From NCBI RefSeq assembly GCF_030816485.1, contig NZ_JAUSYC010000001.1, positions 3,720,001 through 3,784,000 on the forward strand: 64,000 nt of DNA. The letters are read 5' to 3'. The notes under the pieces are model-generated. The model worked only from the letters and a program-made list of their open reading frames with translations, did not search any database and was not told the DNA's origin. Source of the stretch: Arthrobacter sp. B1I2. GTDB lineage: Bacteria > Actinomycetota > Actinomycetes > Actinomycetales > Micrococcaceae. The translations under genes were made by a program, and so were the position numbers. Position 1 is the stretch's first letter, and the number at the start of each line of letters is the position of its first letter. Shown here one piece after another: positions 26,485-35,051 of the stretch.

Positions 26485-26520
26485 ACCCCGCGGCCCCACC
26501 GTAAAGTGGCGCCACGGGGT
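26485..26520. terminator. Hairpin between convergent genes
   Basis: ACCCCG and CGGGGT arms with an inner CCAC/GTGG pair form an interrupted hairpin between the membrane acyltransferase-like gene and the convergent TM2 gene. It probably serves both. Confidence 0.6.
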
Positions 26521-26535
26521 CCTTTGGTTCGTGAA

Positions 26536-27489
26536 TTACTGCGGAGTCAGGGTGAAGGTGGCGGCCTTGTCGCCGTAGTCATTGTTCACAACCACCTGGA
26601 CCGGCCCCTTCTTCACGTCAAACGCAATGATCCCCTGGCGGACATCGTTGGCGCCGACCTCGTCGGAAGGCAGGGCGCCCAGTCCCTCGTCCAGATAGAC
26701 CAGTTCGCCCTCTTTGCCGTCAGCATCGAGGACCTCGAAATTCGAGGGGCTGGAGAAGCTGGTGCCGGTCAGCGTCTCCCAGGAAACCTCCACCGCGAGG
26801 AAGCCGCCGTTCTTCGGCTCCATATAGGACATGCCGGGGATCTCGGTGGTGTAAACGGAGTCGAGAACGCCGATCTTAACGGTGTTGCCCTCCGACACGG
26901 TGGCAACGAACGAGTTGCCTTTGGTGGTGGTCCCGGCTGACGGAGCAGGTGCCGCCTGGGAAGCCGAAGGAAGTTCCGGAGGAACCGGCACCTTCCGGCC
27001 ATCAACGGCGGCACCGATCATGGCGATGGACGCAATGGTCAACAGAATCCCGGTAATGATGCTCGCAAGCCAGAGAACGGCTGTGATGATCCAGGCCTTC
27101 TTCTTGTTCTCCGGGTAGCCCTCCAGCGGACGGCCATGAACATCCCGGGTGTTTCCGGTCAAGGTCATGATCAGGTCCACAATGGCCCAGATGCCCAGTC
27201 CGCCGGCCGTCAGCAGCTTGGCCACACCGGACCCGATTTTGCCGAGGTAGAAGCGGTCCGCGCCGAAGGTGCCCAGCAGGAGGGACAAAATCCAGGTAGT
27301 CAGGAAGGATTTCCGCGGACCATCGGAGTAGGGAGCCTGACCGTAGGGCCCTGGCTGATACTCCCCCTGCGGTCCTGCCGGGTACTGCCCTTCAAAGCCG
27401 GGCTGCCCTCCGAAGGTAGATGGTGCAGGCGGAACCGGCGGGGCCGACGGTCCGCTCTGGGGCAGGTGCGGGTAACTGGGGTGACTCAT
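26536..27489 (-). CDS. TM2-domain protein with C-terminal DUF4352-like domain
   Basis: A 317-residue protein with a Pro/Gly/Tyr-rich N-terminus (about 1-58), a TM2 domain (about 60-110, [20 protein letters not shown] and the closing [12 protein letters not shown]) and a third helix near 130-155. A C-terminal extracytoplasmic domain of about 130 residues resembles DUF4352, a beta-sandwich of unknown role. AAAGGA lies 7 bases before the ATG. The function is unknown; a cell-envelope role is inferred from topology. It is transcribed away from its minus-strand neighbour and is probably monocistronic. Confidence 0.82.
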   Translation of the reverse strand: MSHPSYPHLPQSGPSAPPVPPAPSTFGGQPGFEGQYPAGPQGEYQPGPYGQAPYSDGPRKSFLTTWILSLLLGTFGADRFYLGKIGSGVAKLLTAGGLGIWAIVDLIMTLTGNTRDVHGRPLEGYPENKKKAWIITAVLWLASIITGILLTIASIAMIGAAVDGRKVPVPPELPSASQAAPAPSAGTTTKGNSFVATVSEGNTVKIGVLDSVYTTEIPGMSYMEPKNGGFLAVEVSWETLTGTSFSSPSNFEVLDADGKEGELVYLDEGLGALPSDEVGANDVRQGIIAFDVKKGPVQVVVNNDYGDKAATFTLTPQ

Positions 27490-27633
27490 GGATCGTCCTT
27501 TATTGGAGGAGGGGTGCGGGTAGCAAATGGGGTTCGAGGGACGACCGTGGCGGTGAAACTGCCAACCCCATGCCTGCCCCCAAGCCGGAAAGTGTTTGTC
27601 CAACGACCTTACTATCCCGGGCAAAGAGCTGCG

Positions 27634-27651
27634 ATGGGCAGACCTGCCCAT
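27634..27651. terminator. Short hairpin after the membrane TPR-like gene
   Basis: ATGGGCAG, a 2-base loop AC and CTGCCCAT form a perfect 8-bp hairpin in the 219-base gap between the gene at 27709 and the TM2 gene. It may end the dapB transcript. No T-tract follows. Confidence 0.45.
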
Positions 27652-27708
27652 GGCAGAAGATCCGGGCGTCCGGGACCGGCCGTGGCGGCAGGTTCCAGGT
27701 GGAGACTG

Positions 27709-28182
27709 TCAGGACGCCGCGCTGAAGAGCTTCACGGCGTCGCGCATGGACGCGCGCGCACGCTTGCGGTCCCCGGCGGCGTCATAGGCGCAGCTCAGCC
27801 GGAACCAGGAACGCCAGTCATCAGGAGAGGCCTCGGCCTCGGCCCGGTACTTTTCGAACTCGGCATCGGCCGCCGCCCGGACGATCCTGCCGCCCGGCGT
27901 GCGGGGAAGCTCATCCACCGGCAGGCCGCCTTCGGCCTCCAGGACCTTGGCCATCTGCTCGGTGCGGGCGCCAAACATCAGCTCGCGGACCAGGGCCCAC
28001 GCGCCCACGATGGGCAGCACCAAATAGGCGGCCCCGATGGCCTTCGCGGTGAGGTTGCTGTCAGCCAGGAGCAGGAGGGACCGCTGGAAGGACACCACCA
28101 GGTAGAAAACCAGCAGCAGCGTTACCGCTCCCACCCAGATCTTGGTGCGGTTCTTCCGGAAGGCGGCTGCGAACCCGTTCAC
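27709..28182 (-). CDS. Membrane protein with TPR-like C-terminus
   Basis: A 157-residue protein with two hydrophobic helices near the N-terminus (about 15-35 and 45-63) and a cytoplasmic or periplasmic helical region. The end, SPDDWRSWFRLSCAYDAAGDRKRARASM, read as a region at about residues 118-146, has the A/G spacing of one TPR hairpin. It starts with GTG 3 bases after the dapB stop, so translation is likely coupled to dapB. The function is unknown. Its place next to dapB is common in related genomes by my recollection, which I cannot check here. Confidence 0.78.
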   Translation of the reverse strand: MNGFAAAFRKNRTKIWVGAVTLLLVFYLVVSFQRSLLLLADSNLTAKAIGAAYLVLPIVGAWALVRELMFGARTEQMAKVLEAEGGLPVDELPRTPGGRIVRAAADAEFEKYRAEAEASPDDWRSWFRLSCAYDAAGDRKRARASMRDAVKLFSAAS

Positions 28183-28185
28183 GGC

Positions 28186-28956
28186 CTAGAGTCCCAGATC
28201 CAGGTAACCGTCCAGACCGACGGTCAGGCCCGGGTGCGCGGCGACGTTGCGAACGCCCAGGAGCACGCCCGGCATGAACGAGGCGCGGTCAAAGGAATCG
28301 TGGCGGAGGGTCAGCTGCTCGCCGGGACCGCCCAGCAGGACTTCCTGGTGTGCCACGAGGCCGCGGAGCCGGACGCTGTGGACCCGTACGCCGTCCACCT
28401 CGCAGCCGCGCGCGCCCGCACGTTCGGTGGTGGTGGCGTCGGGGCTGGGCGGAACCTGGGCTGCGCTGCGTTCGGCGGCGATGAGTTGTGCGGTGCGGAC
28501 GGCAGTGCCGGAAGGGGCGTCCACCTTGTCCGGATGGTGCAGTTCGATGATTTCCACCGACTCGAAGTACCTGGACGCCTTCGCGGCGAAGGCAGAGGCC
28601 AGCACCGAGCCCAAGGCAAAGTTCGGCGCGATGAGCACACCGGTGTCCGGGTGCACTGCCAGAAGGGATTCCAGCGCGGACAGCCGTCCCGCGTCCCAGC
28701 CGGTGGTGCCCACCACGGCGTGGATGCCGTGCTCGACGGCGAAGCGGACGTTGGCTTCGGTGCTTTCGGGAACCGTCAGGTCCACCAGGTACTGGGCACC
28801 TGAGGCGGTCAGCTGCTCCAGCGAGTCACCCCGTCCCAGGGCTGCGACGAGCTTCATGTCGGGCGCGGCATCGATGGCCTTTACGGCCTCGGCGCCCATG
28901 CGTCCATTGGCACCAAGGACGGCCACCAGCTTGGGTACGGAGTGTTGTTCGGTCAT
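28186..28956 (-). CDS. dapB: 4-hydroxy-tetrahydrodipicolinate reductase DapB
   Basis: The NAD(P)H-dependent reductase of 256 residues carries out the second step of the diaminopimelate branch. The Rossmann motif AVLGANGRMGAEAVKAI is at the N-terminus, the product-binding motif ELHHPDKVDAPSGTA is in the middle, and AEHGIHAVVGTTGW-like sequence is at about residues 75-95. The ATG at 28956 is preceded by TAGGGT at 7 bases. A small membrane gene follows in the same unit. Confidence 0.95.
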   Translation of the reverse strand: MTEQHSVPKLVAVLGANGRMGAEAVKAIDAAPDMKLVAALGRGDSLEQLTASGAQYLVDLTVPESTEANVRFAVEHGIHAVVGTTGWDAGRLSALESLLAVHPDTGVLIAPNFALGSVLASAFAAKASRYFESVEIIELHHPDKVDAPSGTAVRTAQLIAAERSAAQVPPSPDATTTERAGARGCEVDGVRVHSVRLRGLVAHQEVLLGGPGEQLTLRHDSFDRASFMPGVLLGVRNVAAHPGLTVGLDGYLDLGL

Positions 28957-28963
28957 GGCATTA

Positions 28964-28969
28964 ACCCTA
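28964..28969 (-). promoter_or_regulatory. Putative -10 element of a leaderless dapB promoter
   Basis: TAGGGT on the minus strand lies exactly 7 bases before the dapB ATG. No Shine-Dalgarno sequence is present. Confidence 0.55.
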
Positions 28970-29019
28970 CCGGCGGGACGGGTTGGTGCAGGAACCGGGC
29001 GTCATGGGTTACCTCTGCA

Positions 29020-29541
29020 TCAGCTGCCTGCCCCGACCCATTCCACCGTGCCGTCGGAGAAGAACTGTTCCTTCCAGATGGGCACCTGTTCCTTGATCCG
29101 GTCCACGAGTTCGGAGCAGACGGCGAACGCCTGGCCACGGTGGGCCGCCGACACGGCGCACACCAGCGCCGGGTCCCCGATCTCCAGCATTCCGATCCGG
29201 TGCGCTGCCCAGATGCGGACGGGCTGCCCTGCACCTGCGGGGTTTGGCTCCCCGGCAGCGTCTTGCCCGGCAGTGTTTTGCCCGACAGTGTTCTGCCCGG
29301 CATCAGTTTGCTCCGCAACCAGCCGGGCAACGACGTCGGCCATCACCTGGTGGGCCGTGGGGTGCGCACTGTAGCTGAGGCGCTCGACGGGCTTGCCGCC
29401 GTCGTGGTTGCGCACCACGCCGCTGAAGCTGACTACTGCACCGGCGGTGTCGCTTTCCACCGCGGCGATCGCCTGGTCCACGGAAATGGGTTCCGCGCTC
29501 AGGACTGCCCGCACTACCTCAAATGCTGCTTCAGTGCCCAT
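29020..29541 (-). CDS. moaE: Molybdopterin synthase catalytic subunit MoaE
   Basis: MoaE and MoaD form molybdopterin synthase, which inserts two sulfurs into cPMP. The family core is present: GAVVSFSGVVRNHDGG at the N-terminus, AAHRIGMLEIGD, VSAAHRGQAFAVC and the catalytic lysines in IKEQVPIWKEQ. The protein has 173 residues where about 140-150 is usual. The difference is a Gly/Gln/Asn insertion at about residues 79-100 encoded by a 15-base tandem repeat. It overlaps mog by 11 bases. moaD is in the divergent unit about 5 kb away. Confidence 0.94.
   Translation of the reverse strand: MGTEAAFEVVRAVLSAEPISVDQAIAAVESDTAGAVVSFSGVVRNHDGGKPVERLSYSAHPTAHQVMADVVARLVAEQTDAGQNTVGQNTAGQDAAGEPNPAGAGQPVRIWAAHRIGMLEIGDPALVCAVSAAHRGQAFAVCSELVDRIKEQVPIWKEQFFSDGTVEWVGAGS
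29256..29315. repeat. 15-bp tandem repeat inside moaE
   Basis: Copies CAGCGTCTTGCCCGG, CAGTGTTTTGCCCGA and CAGTGTTCTGCCCGG follow each other at 29256, 29271 and 29286, with a degenerate fourth copy at 29301. Read on the minus strand each adds five residues of the type AGQNT to MoaE. Confidence 0.85.
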
Positions 29542-30061
29542 GTCCGCCTTCCAGCTGGTCGCAAAGATGCCCGATCACCGGGTCCAGGACGGAGAGTCCA
29601 TCCATGACGCCCTTGGGCGACCCGGGCAGGTTCACAATGAAGGTCTGCCCCGCGGAGCCTGCGTAGCCCCTGCTCAGGGCCGCCAGCGGGGTCTTGGCAG
29701 CGCCGGCCCGCCTGACCGCCTCCATAATTCCGGGGATTTCCCGGTCCAGCAGGGGCCGGGTGACCTCAGGGGTCTTGTCGTCCGGGCTGAGGCCGGTGCC
29801 GCCGCTGGTGATGACGACGGCGGGACGCTGGGTGAGCAGCGCCCTGATGGCAGCGCCCACGGGTTCTCCGTCGGGGACCACCATGGCTGGGAAGACGTCG
29901 AAGCCATGCTCCGTGAGCCAGTCGGTGATGATGGGGCCGGTTTCGTCGTCGTAGATTCCGGCGGCGGCGCGGGTTGAGGCGATGACGACGCCGGCCTTCC
30001 GCCCCTGCACGTCACCGTGCCGGTGGGGTTCGGAGACGTTCACAATGTTCGGATTGGTCAC
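29531..30061 (-). CDS. Molybdenum cofactor biosynthesis protein Mog/MoaB (molybdopterin adenylyltransferase)
   Basis: The 176-residue protein belongs to the MoaB/Mog family that adenylylates molybdopterin before molybdate insertion. The family motifs [20 protein letters not shown] and [19 protein letters not shown] are intact. The start is a GTG at 30061 overlapping the moaC stop as GTGA, a clear sign of coupling. An internal GTG at 30040 is less likely. It lies between moaC and moaE in one unit. Naming as Mog or MoaB cannot be settled from sequence alone. Confidence 0.92.
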   Translation of the reverse strand: MTNPNIVNVSEPHRHGDVQGRKAGVVIASTRAAAGIYDDETGPIITDWLTEHGFDVFPAMVVPDGEPVGAAIRALLTQRPAVVITSGGTGLSPDDKTPEVTRPLLDREIPGIMEAVRRAGAAKTPLAALSRGYAGSAGQTFIVNLPGSPKGVMDGLSVLDPVIGHLCDQLEGGHGH

Positions 30062-30549
30062 AGCGCCCAGTCTCCGCTCTTGCCGCCGCTCTTGGCCAGC
30101 ACCTTGATGTCCGTCAGGACGGCATGCTTGTCCACGGCCTTGATCATGTCGTACACGCTGAGGGCTGCCACAGACGCAGCGGTCAGGGCTTCCATTTCCA
30201 CACCGGTGACGCCGCGGGTCTTGACGGTGGAGCTGATGGTCACAGTTTCGGCGCCAAGTTCGAAATCCACGGTCACCTTGGACAGCGGCAACGGGTGGCA
30301 CAGCGGAATCAGGTCCGGAGTCTTCTTGGCTGCCATGATGCCGGCCACGCGGGCAACCGCCAGGGCATCTCCCTTGGGAAGGCCCCCGGTACCCAGGAGC
30401 TGCATTACTTCCGCCGTGGTCCGGACCGTGGCGGTGGCCGTGGCCTCCCGGGTGGTCTCGGCTTTGGCGGAGACATCCACCATCTGGGCGCTGCCGTCCT
30501 GGCGCAGATGCGTCAGTGCGGGGGTCTGTTCTGCGTTCACAGCATCCAT
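30058..30549 (-). CDS. moaC: Cyclic pyranopterin monophosphate synthase MoaC
   Basis: MoaC turns the MoaA product into cPMP. The 163-residue protein has [16 protein letters not shown] at the N-terminus, [20 protein letters not shown] around the active-site histidine, [20 protein letters not shown], and the lysine-rich end [10 protein letters not shown], all as in the family. It overlaps the moeA end by 13 bases and mog by 4, so moeA, moaC, mog and moaE form one tight unit. Confidence 0.96.
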   Translation of the reverse strand: MDAVNAEQTPALTHLRQDGSAQMVDVSAKAETTREATATATVRTTAEVMQLLGTGGLPKGDALAVARVAGIMAAKKTPDLIPLCHPLPLSKVTVDFELGAETVTISSTVKTRGVTGVEMEALTAASVAALSVYDMIKAVDKHAVLTDIKVLAKSGGKSGDWAL

Positions 30550-31799
30550 ACTTCCACCTCGTCACCGGCGGCGAGCTCCGTTACGCCGGCAGGGACATGG
30601 ACCAGGACGTTTGATCCTGCCAGGGCGTGCATCAGATGTGAGCTCTCGCCGCCTACCAGCTGCACGGTCCCGTCCGGCTGCAGGCTGCCGCGCCGGACCT
30701 GGTGCTTGTGCACGGGCGATGTGAGCGGCCGGCCCTGCCCGTCAAGATCAAGGCGGGCGCGTACCGGCAGCCTTGGGGCGGGCGCCCCCAGCAATGCTGA
30801 CAGGGCCGGGCGGAGGAACATCTCGAAGGACACCAGGCAGCTGACCGGATTGCCGGGAAACCCAAGGAAAGGGACGCCGTCGAATGTTCCTATTCCCTGC
30901 GGGCCACCCGGCTGCATGGCCACGTGCAGGAAGTCGACCGGCTGGTCCGCCATCGCCTGCCGCACCACTTCATAGGCTCCCTTGCTGACCCCGCCCGTGG
31001 TCACGATCAGGTCCACGCCCCGGCATTCGGTCCGCAGCAGCGCCCGCAGTTCCGCGGGGGCGTCAGTGGAAATCCCGGCGCGCCGGACGGTGAGGCCCGC
31101 CTGCTTCATGGCGGCCTCCAGGAGGGTCCCGTTGGAGTCATAGATCCTGCCCGGCGGAAGTGGCCGGCCGGGTTCCACCACTTCGTCCCCGGTGGTGACC
31201 AGCAGGACGGTGGGGGCCCGGTAGACCGCCACCTCCGGGAGCCCCAGGGCGGCGAGCAGCCCCAATTGGGCCGGCCCCAGGCAGGTACCGGCGGCCAGGG
31301 CCCGCTCCCCTTCCGCGATGTCGCTGCCGGCGGCGCGCACGAACCTTCCCGGCGTAGTGGCAGGCAGTTCCACTGCCCGTCCCCGGCCAGGCTCCATAAA
31401 GTGGTCCGGCACAGCCATTTCAATGGGCACGACGGCGTCAGCCCCCGCCGGGATCATGGCACCGGTCATGATCGGCGCCGCCGTTCCCGGCTGCAGGGCC
31501 TGCGGGCTCGACCCGGCGGGAACCGGAGGCATGACGCGCAGGTCTGCACTGCCGCCGGGAATGTCACCGGAACGGACGGCGTAACCGTCCATCTGGGAAT
31601 TGGCGAAAGGGGGAAGGCTGAGCGGCGCGGCGACATCGTGCACCAGGCCGCGCCCCAGCGCGCGGCTGAGCGGCAGGGTTTCGATGCGGTCCGCCGCACG
31701 GAGCGGCTGGAGGAGTTCCGCGACGGCGGCGGCATGCCCGGCGACGGACCGGGCGCGCTCCGTATGGGTGGCGTGGCCGTGCGGGGTGTGGCTGGTCAT
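30537..31799 (-). CDS. moeA: Molybdopterin molybdotransferase MoeA
   Basis: MoeA inserts molybdate into adenylylated molybdopterin. The 420-residue protein shows the domain order of the family, with [29 protein letters not shown], the MoaB-like domain with [11 protein letters not shown] and [12 protein letters not shown], and [21 protein letters not shown] lies 9 bases before the ATG. It is preceded by a membrane molybdopterin oxidoreductase gene, 23 bases upstream, which is a likely client of the cofactor. Confidence 0.94.
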   Translation of the reverse strand: MTSHTPHGHATHTERARSVAGHAAAVAELLQPLRAADRIETLPLSRALGRGLVHDVAAPLSLPPFANSQMDGYAVRSGDIPGGSADLRVMPPVPAGSSPQALQPGTAAPIMTGAMIPAGADAVVPIEMAVPDHFMEPGRGRAVELPATTPGRFVRAAGSDIAEGERALAAGTCLGPAQLGLLAALGLPEVAVYRAPTVLLVTTGDEVVEPGRPLPPGRIYDSNGTLLEAAMKQAGLTVRRAGISTDAPAELRALLRTECRGVDLIVTTGGVSKGAYEVVRQAMADQPVDFLHVAMQPGGPQGIGTFDGVPFLGFPGNPVSCLVSFEMFLRPALSALLGAPAPRLPVRARLDLDGQGRPLTSPVHKHQVRRGSLQPDGTVQLVGGESSHLMHALAGSNVLVHVPAGVTELAAGDEVEVWML

Positions 31800-31822
31800 G
31801 GGTACGCCTTTGGTCGCGGCCT

Positions 31823-33472
31823 TCAGGATTTCACGTCCACTCTAACCGTGTGGAAACCGGTGGCTCCGTCAGGTGCCGGCGGCCGGGTGGTTTCGTCCTG
31901 GGGCCCGCCCTTCAGGTCGGTGGCGCGGACCTGGACCTCGTATTGCCCCGGGCTGAGGTCTACGGCCAGCTTCCACTGGTACCAGGTGTCGAGGGAGATG
32001 CCCGCGGCCAGTTCCGCTTCCCGCCATGGTCCCCGGTTGATCCGCAGTTCCACCGTTTGGATCCCGGTGTGCTGGGCCCAGGCAACACCCGCGAAGACAA
32101 CTGTTCCCGCGTTGACGGGGCGCCCGCTGCGCGGCACGTCGATGCGGGACGACGTTTTGACGGGGCCACGCTCGGACCAGCCACGCGGGGTCCAGTATCC
32201 GGCGTCGTCGGCGAATCTGGTGACCTTGAGTTCGGTGACCCATTTGGTGGCCGAGACATAGCCGTAGAGGCCCGGGACCACCAACCGGACCGGGAAGCCG
32301 TGCTCAAGCGGCAGCGGTTCGCCGTTCATGCCCACGGCAAGCAGGGCGTCCCGGGTATCGGTGAGGACATCCAGGGGTGTCCCGGCGGTCCAGCCGTCGG
32401 CGCTGCGGGACAGGACCATGTCGGCGCCGGGCTGTGGACCGGCCTGGGCCAGCAGTTCGCGCACCGGCCAGCCGAGCCAGCGGGCGTTGCCGATCAGGTC
32501 CCCGCCCACGCCATTGGAAACGCAGGCGATGGTGATGTGGCGCTCGGTCAGGGGCTTTGCCAGCAGGTCCGCGTAGGAGAGCTGCACGTCCCGGGCCACC
32601 ATCCCGGTCACTTTGAGGACCCAGGTCCCGGGGTTGACCGCCGGCACGGACAGGGCGGTGTCGATCCGGTAGAAATCCCGGTTGGGCGTAACCAGCGGGG
32701 AAACGCCGGCCACCCCCGGCTCCGCGGCGGGCGGGATCGGTGCCGCGGGTGATGCCGGCCCGGGCAGGGTGATTCGTGCCCTGGCTTCGCTGACCGCCAT
32801 GCTGGCACCGCGCCAGATGCCTCCCAGCACTCCTCCCGCGGCAGAAGCCGCTGCGGTAATGCCAAGGGCCTGGAGGAAGCTGCGGCGGGAGCTGGCGGCC
32901 ATGGGGTCAGGTGTGGTTTCGCCGGCGGCTGCGTCATCCCACGCGCGCAGCCTGCGCACCAGGAACCGCAACAGCACGACGGCGGCCACCGCGGCCAGGA
33001 GCGGCGGCATGAGGGCCATGGGGGTCACCTGGGAGCGCGTCAGGACCGCAACCGCTCCTGCCAGTCCGAAAATTCCCACAACTGCAGCACCAGTGAACCG
33101 CCGGCGGCGCTCGAGCACGCCGGCAAGAGCAGCCAGTGCGGCGATGACCAGCACCATTCCCACCAGGAGCGCAGCCTTGTCGGCCGTACCGAAGAGGGAG
33201 ATCGCCCAGTCTTTGACGCCGGGAGGGACTGCGTCGATGACGGCACCGCCAACCGCAGTCAACGGTGACAGGGTGGGGCTGGCAAAACCCGCCAGCAACT
33301 CCCCCGCTGCCAGGCCGCCGGCTGCTGCAACCACCCCGGCTGCCGCAGCCCAACCGCCTCCGGCGCGCGGGACTGCCTGTAGCCGGACGGGACCTTCCGG
33401 CCGCTTCCCAAGGCCGGCGCCGTCGTCGTCCGTTGCATGCCGGCGCTGGGAACTCTTCACAACATCCAGCAT
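31823..33472 (-). CDS. Membrane-bound molybdopterin-dependent oxidoreductase (sulfite oxidase family) with internal Tat motif
   Basis: A 549-residue protein. Four hydrophobic helices (about residues 40-170) are followed by a twin-arginine sequence SSRRSFLQALGITAAA at about 194-209 and a large extracytoplasmic part. That part has the sulfite-oxidase molybdenum domain with the cofactor cysteine near residue 317 in ITIACVSNGVGG, and a C-terminal dimerisation-like domain. The fold suggests Sec insertion of the first helices and Tat export of the rest. The substrate is unknown. The start may instead be at 33538; neither has a good ribosome binding site. Confidence 0.87.
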   Translation of the reverse strand: MLDVVKSSQRRHATDDDGAGLGKRPEGPVRLQAVPRAGGGWAAAAGVVAAAGGLAAGELLAGFASPTLSPLTAVGGAVIDAVPPGVKDWAISLFGTADKAALLVGMVLVIAALAALAGVLERRRRFTGAAVVGIFGLAGAVAVLTRSQVTPMALMPPLLAAVAAVVLLRFLVRRLRAWDDAAAGETTPDPMAASSRRSFLQALGITAAASAAGGVLGGIWRGASMAVSEARARITLPGPASPAAPIPPAAEPGVAGVSPLVTPNRDFYRIDTALSVPAVNPGTWVLKVTGMVARDVQLSYADLLAKPLTERHITIACVSNGVGGDLIGNARWLGWPVRELLAQAGPQPGADMVLSRSADGWTAGTPLDVLTDTRDALLAVGMNGEPLPLEHGFPVRLVVPGLYGYVSATKWVTELKVTRFADDAGYWTPRGWSERGPVKTSSRIDVPRSGRPVNAGTVVFAGVAWAQHTGIQTVELRINRGPWREAELAAGISLDTWYQWKLAVDLSPGQYEVQVRATDLKGGPQDETTRPPAPDGATGFHTVRVDVKS

Positions 33473-33564
33473 AGGTTTGCCGGCGGTCACCGATACCGGC
33501 GCCGCCCACACAGCTTGCCTTGGGTTCTGCAAGGTCATGGTGTGATGCGCGGCTCAACGTGGCG

Positions 33565-33570
33565 TAGCCT
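33565..33570 (+). promoter_or_regulatory. Putative -10 element of a leaderless moaA promoter
   Basis: TAGCCT lies 6 bases before the moaA ATG. There is no Shine-Dalgarno sequence between them. Confidence 0.55.
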
Positions 33571-33576
33571 GAATTC

Positions 33577-34704
33577 ATGAGTGTCCAGCTAGGCATACCG
33601 CAGCCGCGGGAGGAAGCAGCGTCTGCGCTGCCCGCCGTTCCCGCACGCCGGCCGGCGGATGCACCGGCCGGGCTGGTGGACAGGTATGGCCGCCGCGCCA
33701 CGGACATGAGGCTGTCCCTGACGGACAAGTGCAACCTCCGCTGCACCTATTGCATGCCGGCGGAAGGCCTGGAATGGCTCGCGAAGCAGGCAGTCATGTC
33801 GGCCGGGGAAATCGTTCGGATTGTCAAAATAGGCGTGGAGCAGCTGGGTGTCCGCGAACTGCGCCTGACGGGCGGCGAGCCGCTTGTCCGGCATGATCTC
33901 GTGGAGATCATCGCGGCCCTGCGTGCCAACCACCCTGATCTGCCGATCTCCATGACCACCAATGGTGTTGGCCTGGCCAAGAAGGCGGCGCCGCTCAAAG
34001 AAGCCGGCCTCACGCGCATCAATGTGTCGCTGGATTCGCTGCATGAGGAAACGTTCACCAAGCTGACCCGTCGCCCGTTCCTCAGCCAGGTCCTGGCCGG
34101 CGTGGATGCCGCCTGGGCTGCCGGCCTTGGCCCGGTCAAGCTCAACGCTGTCCTGATGCGGGGCATCAACGACGCGGACTCGCCGCAATTGCTCGCCTGG
34201 GCATTGGAGCGCGGCTACGAACTGCGGTTCATCGAGCAGATGCCGCTGGACGCCGACCACGGCTGGACGCGCCGCAACATGATCACCGCCGCCGAGATCC
34301 GCCAGTTGCTTTCCCGGGACTTCGTTCTAACCCCCGATCCCCGGGCCCGTGACGGCGCCCCTGCGGAACGCTTCGAAGTACGACGGCGGGTGGCGGGTTC
34401 TTCGGATTCGTCCGGGCCGCTGCTGGGAACCGTGGGAATTATCGCTTCCGTCACCGAGCCGTTTTGCTCCGACTGCCGGCGCACCAGGATCACTGCCGAG
34501 GGCAAGATCATGAGCTGCCTGTTTTCACGCGAGGAGTTCGACCTGCTGGGTCTGCTGCGGGCGGGCGCCACGGACGATGAATTGGCGCAGCGTTGGCAGG
34601 ACGCCATGTGGATCAAACCGAAGGCCCACGGCATGGACCACGTGGGACTCGATGCTCCGGACTTCGTCCAGCCGGACCGCAGCATGAGCGCTATCGGGGG
34701 CTGA
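33577..34704 (+). CDS. moaA: GTP 3',8-cyclase MoaA
   Basis: A radical SAM enzyme of 375 residues that rearranges GTP, the first step to molybdenum cofactor. The SAM cluster motif is CNLRCTYC, within LTDKCNLRCTYCMPAEG. The C-terminal second cluster cysteines are in EPFCSDCRRTRITAEGK and MSCLFS, and LRLTGGEPLVR is present. The N-terminal 30 residues are an extension. It is divergent from the oxidoreductase-moeA unit and is followed by moaD 5 bases downstream. The product ends in GG, as MoaA proteins do. Confidence 0.96.
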   Translation: MSVQLGIPQPREEAASALPAVPARRPADAPAGLVDRYGRRATDMRLSLTDKCNLRCTYCMPAEGLEWLAKQAVMSAGEIVRIVKIGVEQLGVRELRLTGGEPLVRHDLVEIIAALRANHPDLPISMTTNGVGLAKKAAPLKEAGLTRINVSLDSLHEETFTKLTRRPFLSQVLAGVDAAWAAGLGPVKLNAVLMRGINDADSPQLLAWALERGYELRFIEQMPLDADHGWTRRNMITAAEIRQLLSRDFVLTPDPRARDGAPAERFEVRRRVAGSSDSSGPLLGTVGIIASVTEPFCSDCRRTRITAEGKIMSCLFSREEFDLLGLLRAGATDDELAQRWQDAMWIKPKAHGMDHVGLDAPDFVQPDRSMSAIGG

Positions 34705-34709
34705 CGAGG

Positions 34710-34976
34710 ATGCTTGTACGTTATTTCGCTGCCGCACGCGCTGCCGCAGGTTTCGAGGAAGAAAAGTTCGACCTCCCGGCGGGCGCCACCGTTGCGGACC
34801 TGCTGGAGGCGGTGTTGGCCGTGGAGCGCGCCGCACCCCCTGCCGGGACACCGCCGCTTCCCCGGCTGCTTTCCCGCAGCAGTTTCCTGCTCAATGAGGT
34901 TGCGGTGCGGGACCAGGCAACAGTTCTTGGACCCGATGACGTCGTGGACGTGCTGCCTCCGTTCGCCGGCGGGTAA
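34710..34976 (+). CDS. moaD: Molybdopterin synthase sulfur carrier subunit MoaD
   Basis: An 88-residue ubiquitin-fold protein that ends in the required Gly-Gly (DVLPPFAGG), where sulfur is carried as thiocarboxylate. The N-terminus LVRYFAAARAAAGFEEE and the middle VADLLEAVL fit the MoaD/ThiS family. GAGG lies just before the ATG. It is the partner of MoaE, encoded in the other unit of this cluster. The sulfurtransferase that charges it is not in the window. Confidence 0.94.
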   Translation: MLVRYFAAARAAAGFEEEKFDLPAGATVADLLEAVLAVERAAPPAGTPPLPRLLSRSSFLLNEVAVRDQATVLGPDDVVDVLPPFAGG

Positions 34977-35051
34977 GCACCCGGGGCAGCTGGAACCGCC
35001 TGCTAAAGCTGCAGCGGGTTAAATGTCACACCCCCGTTGGATGATGTGTTC

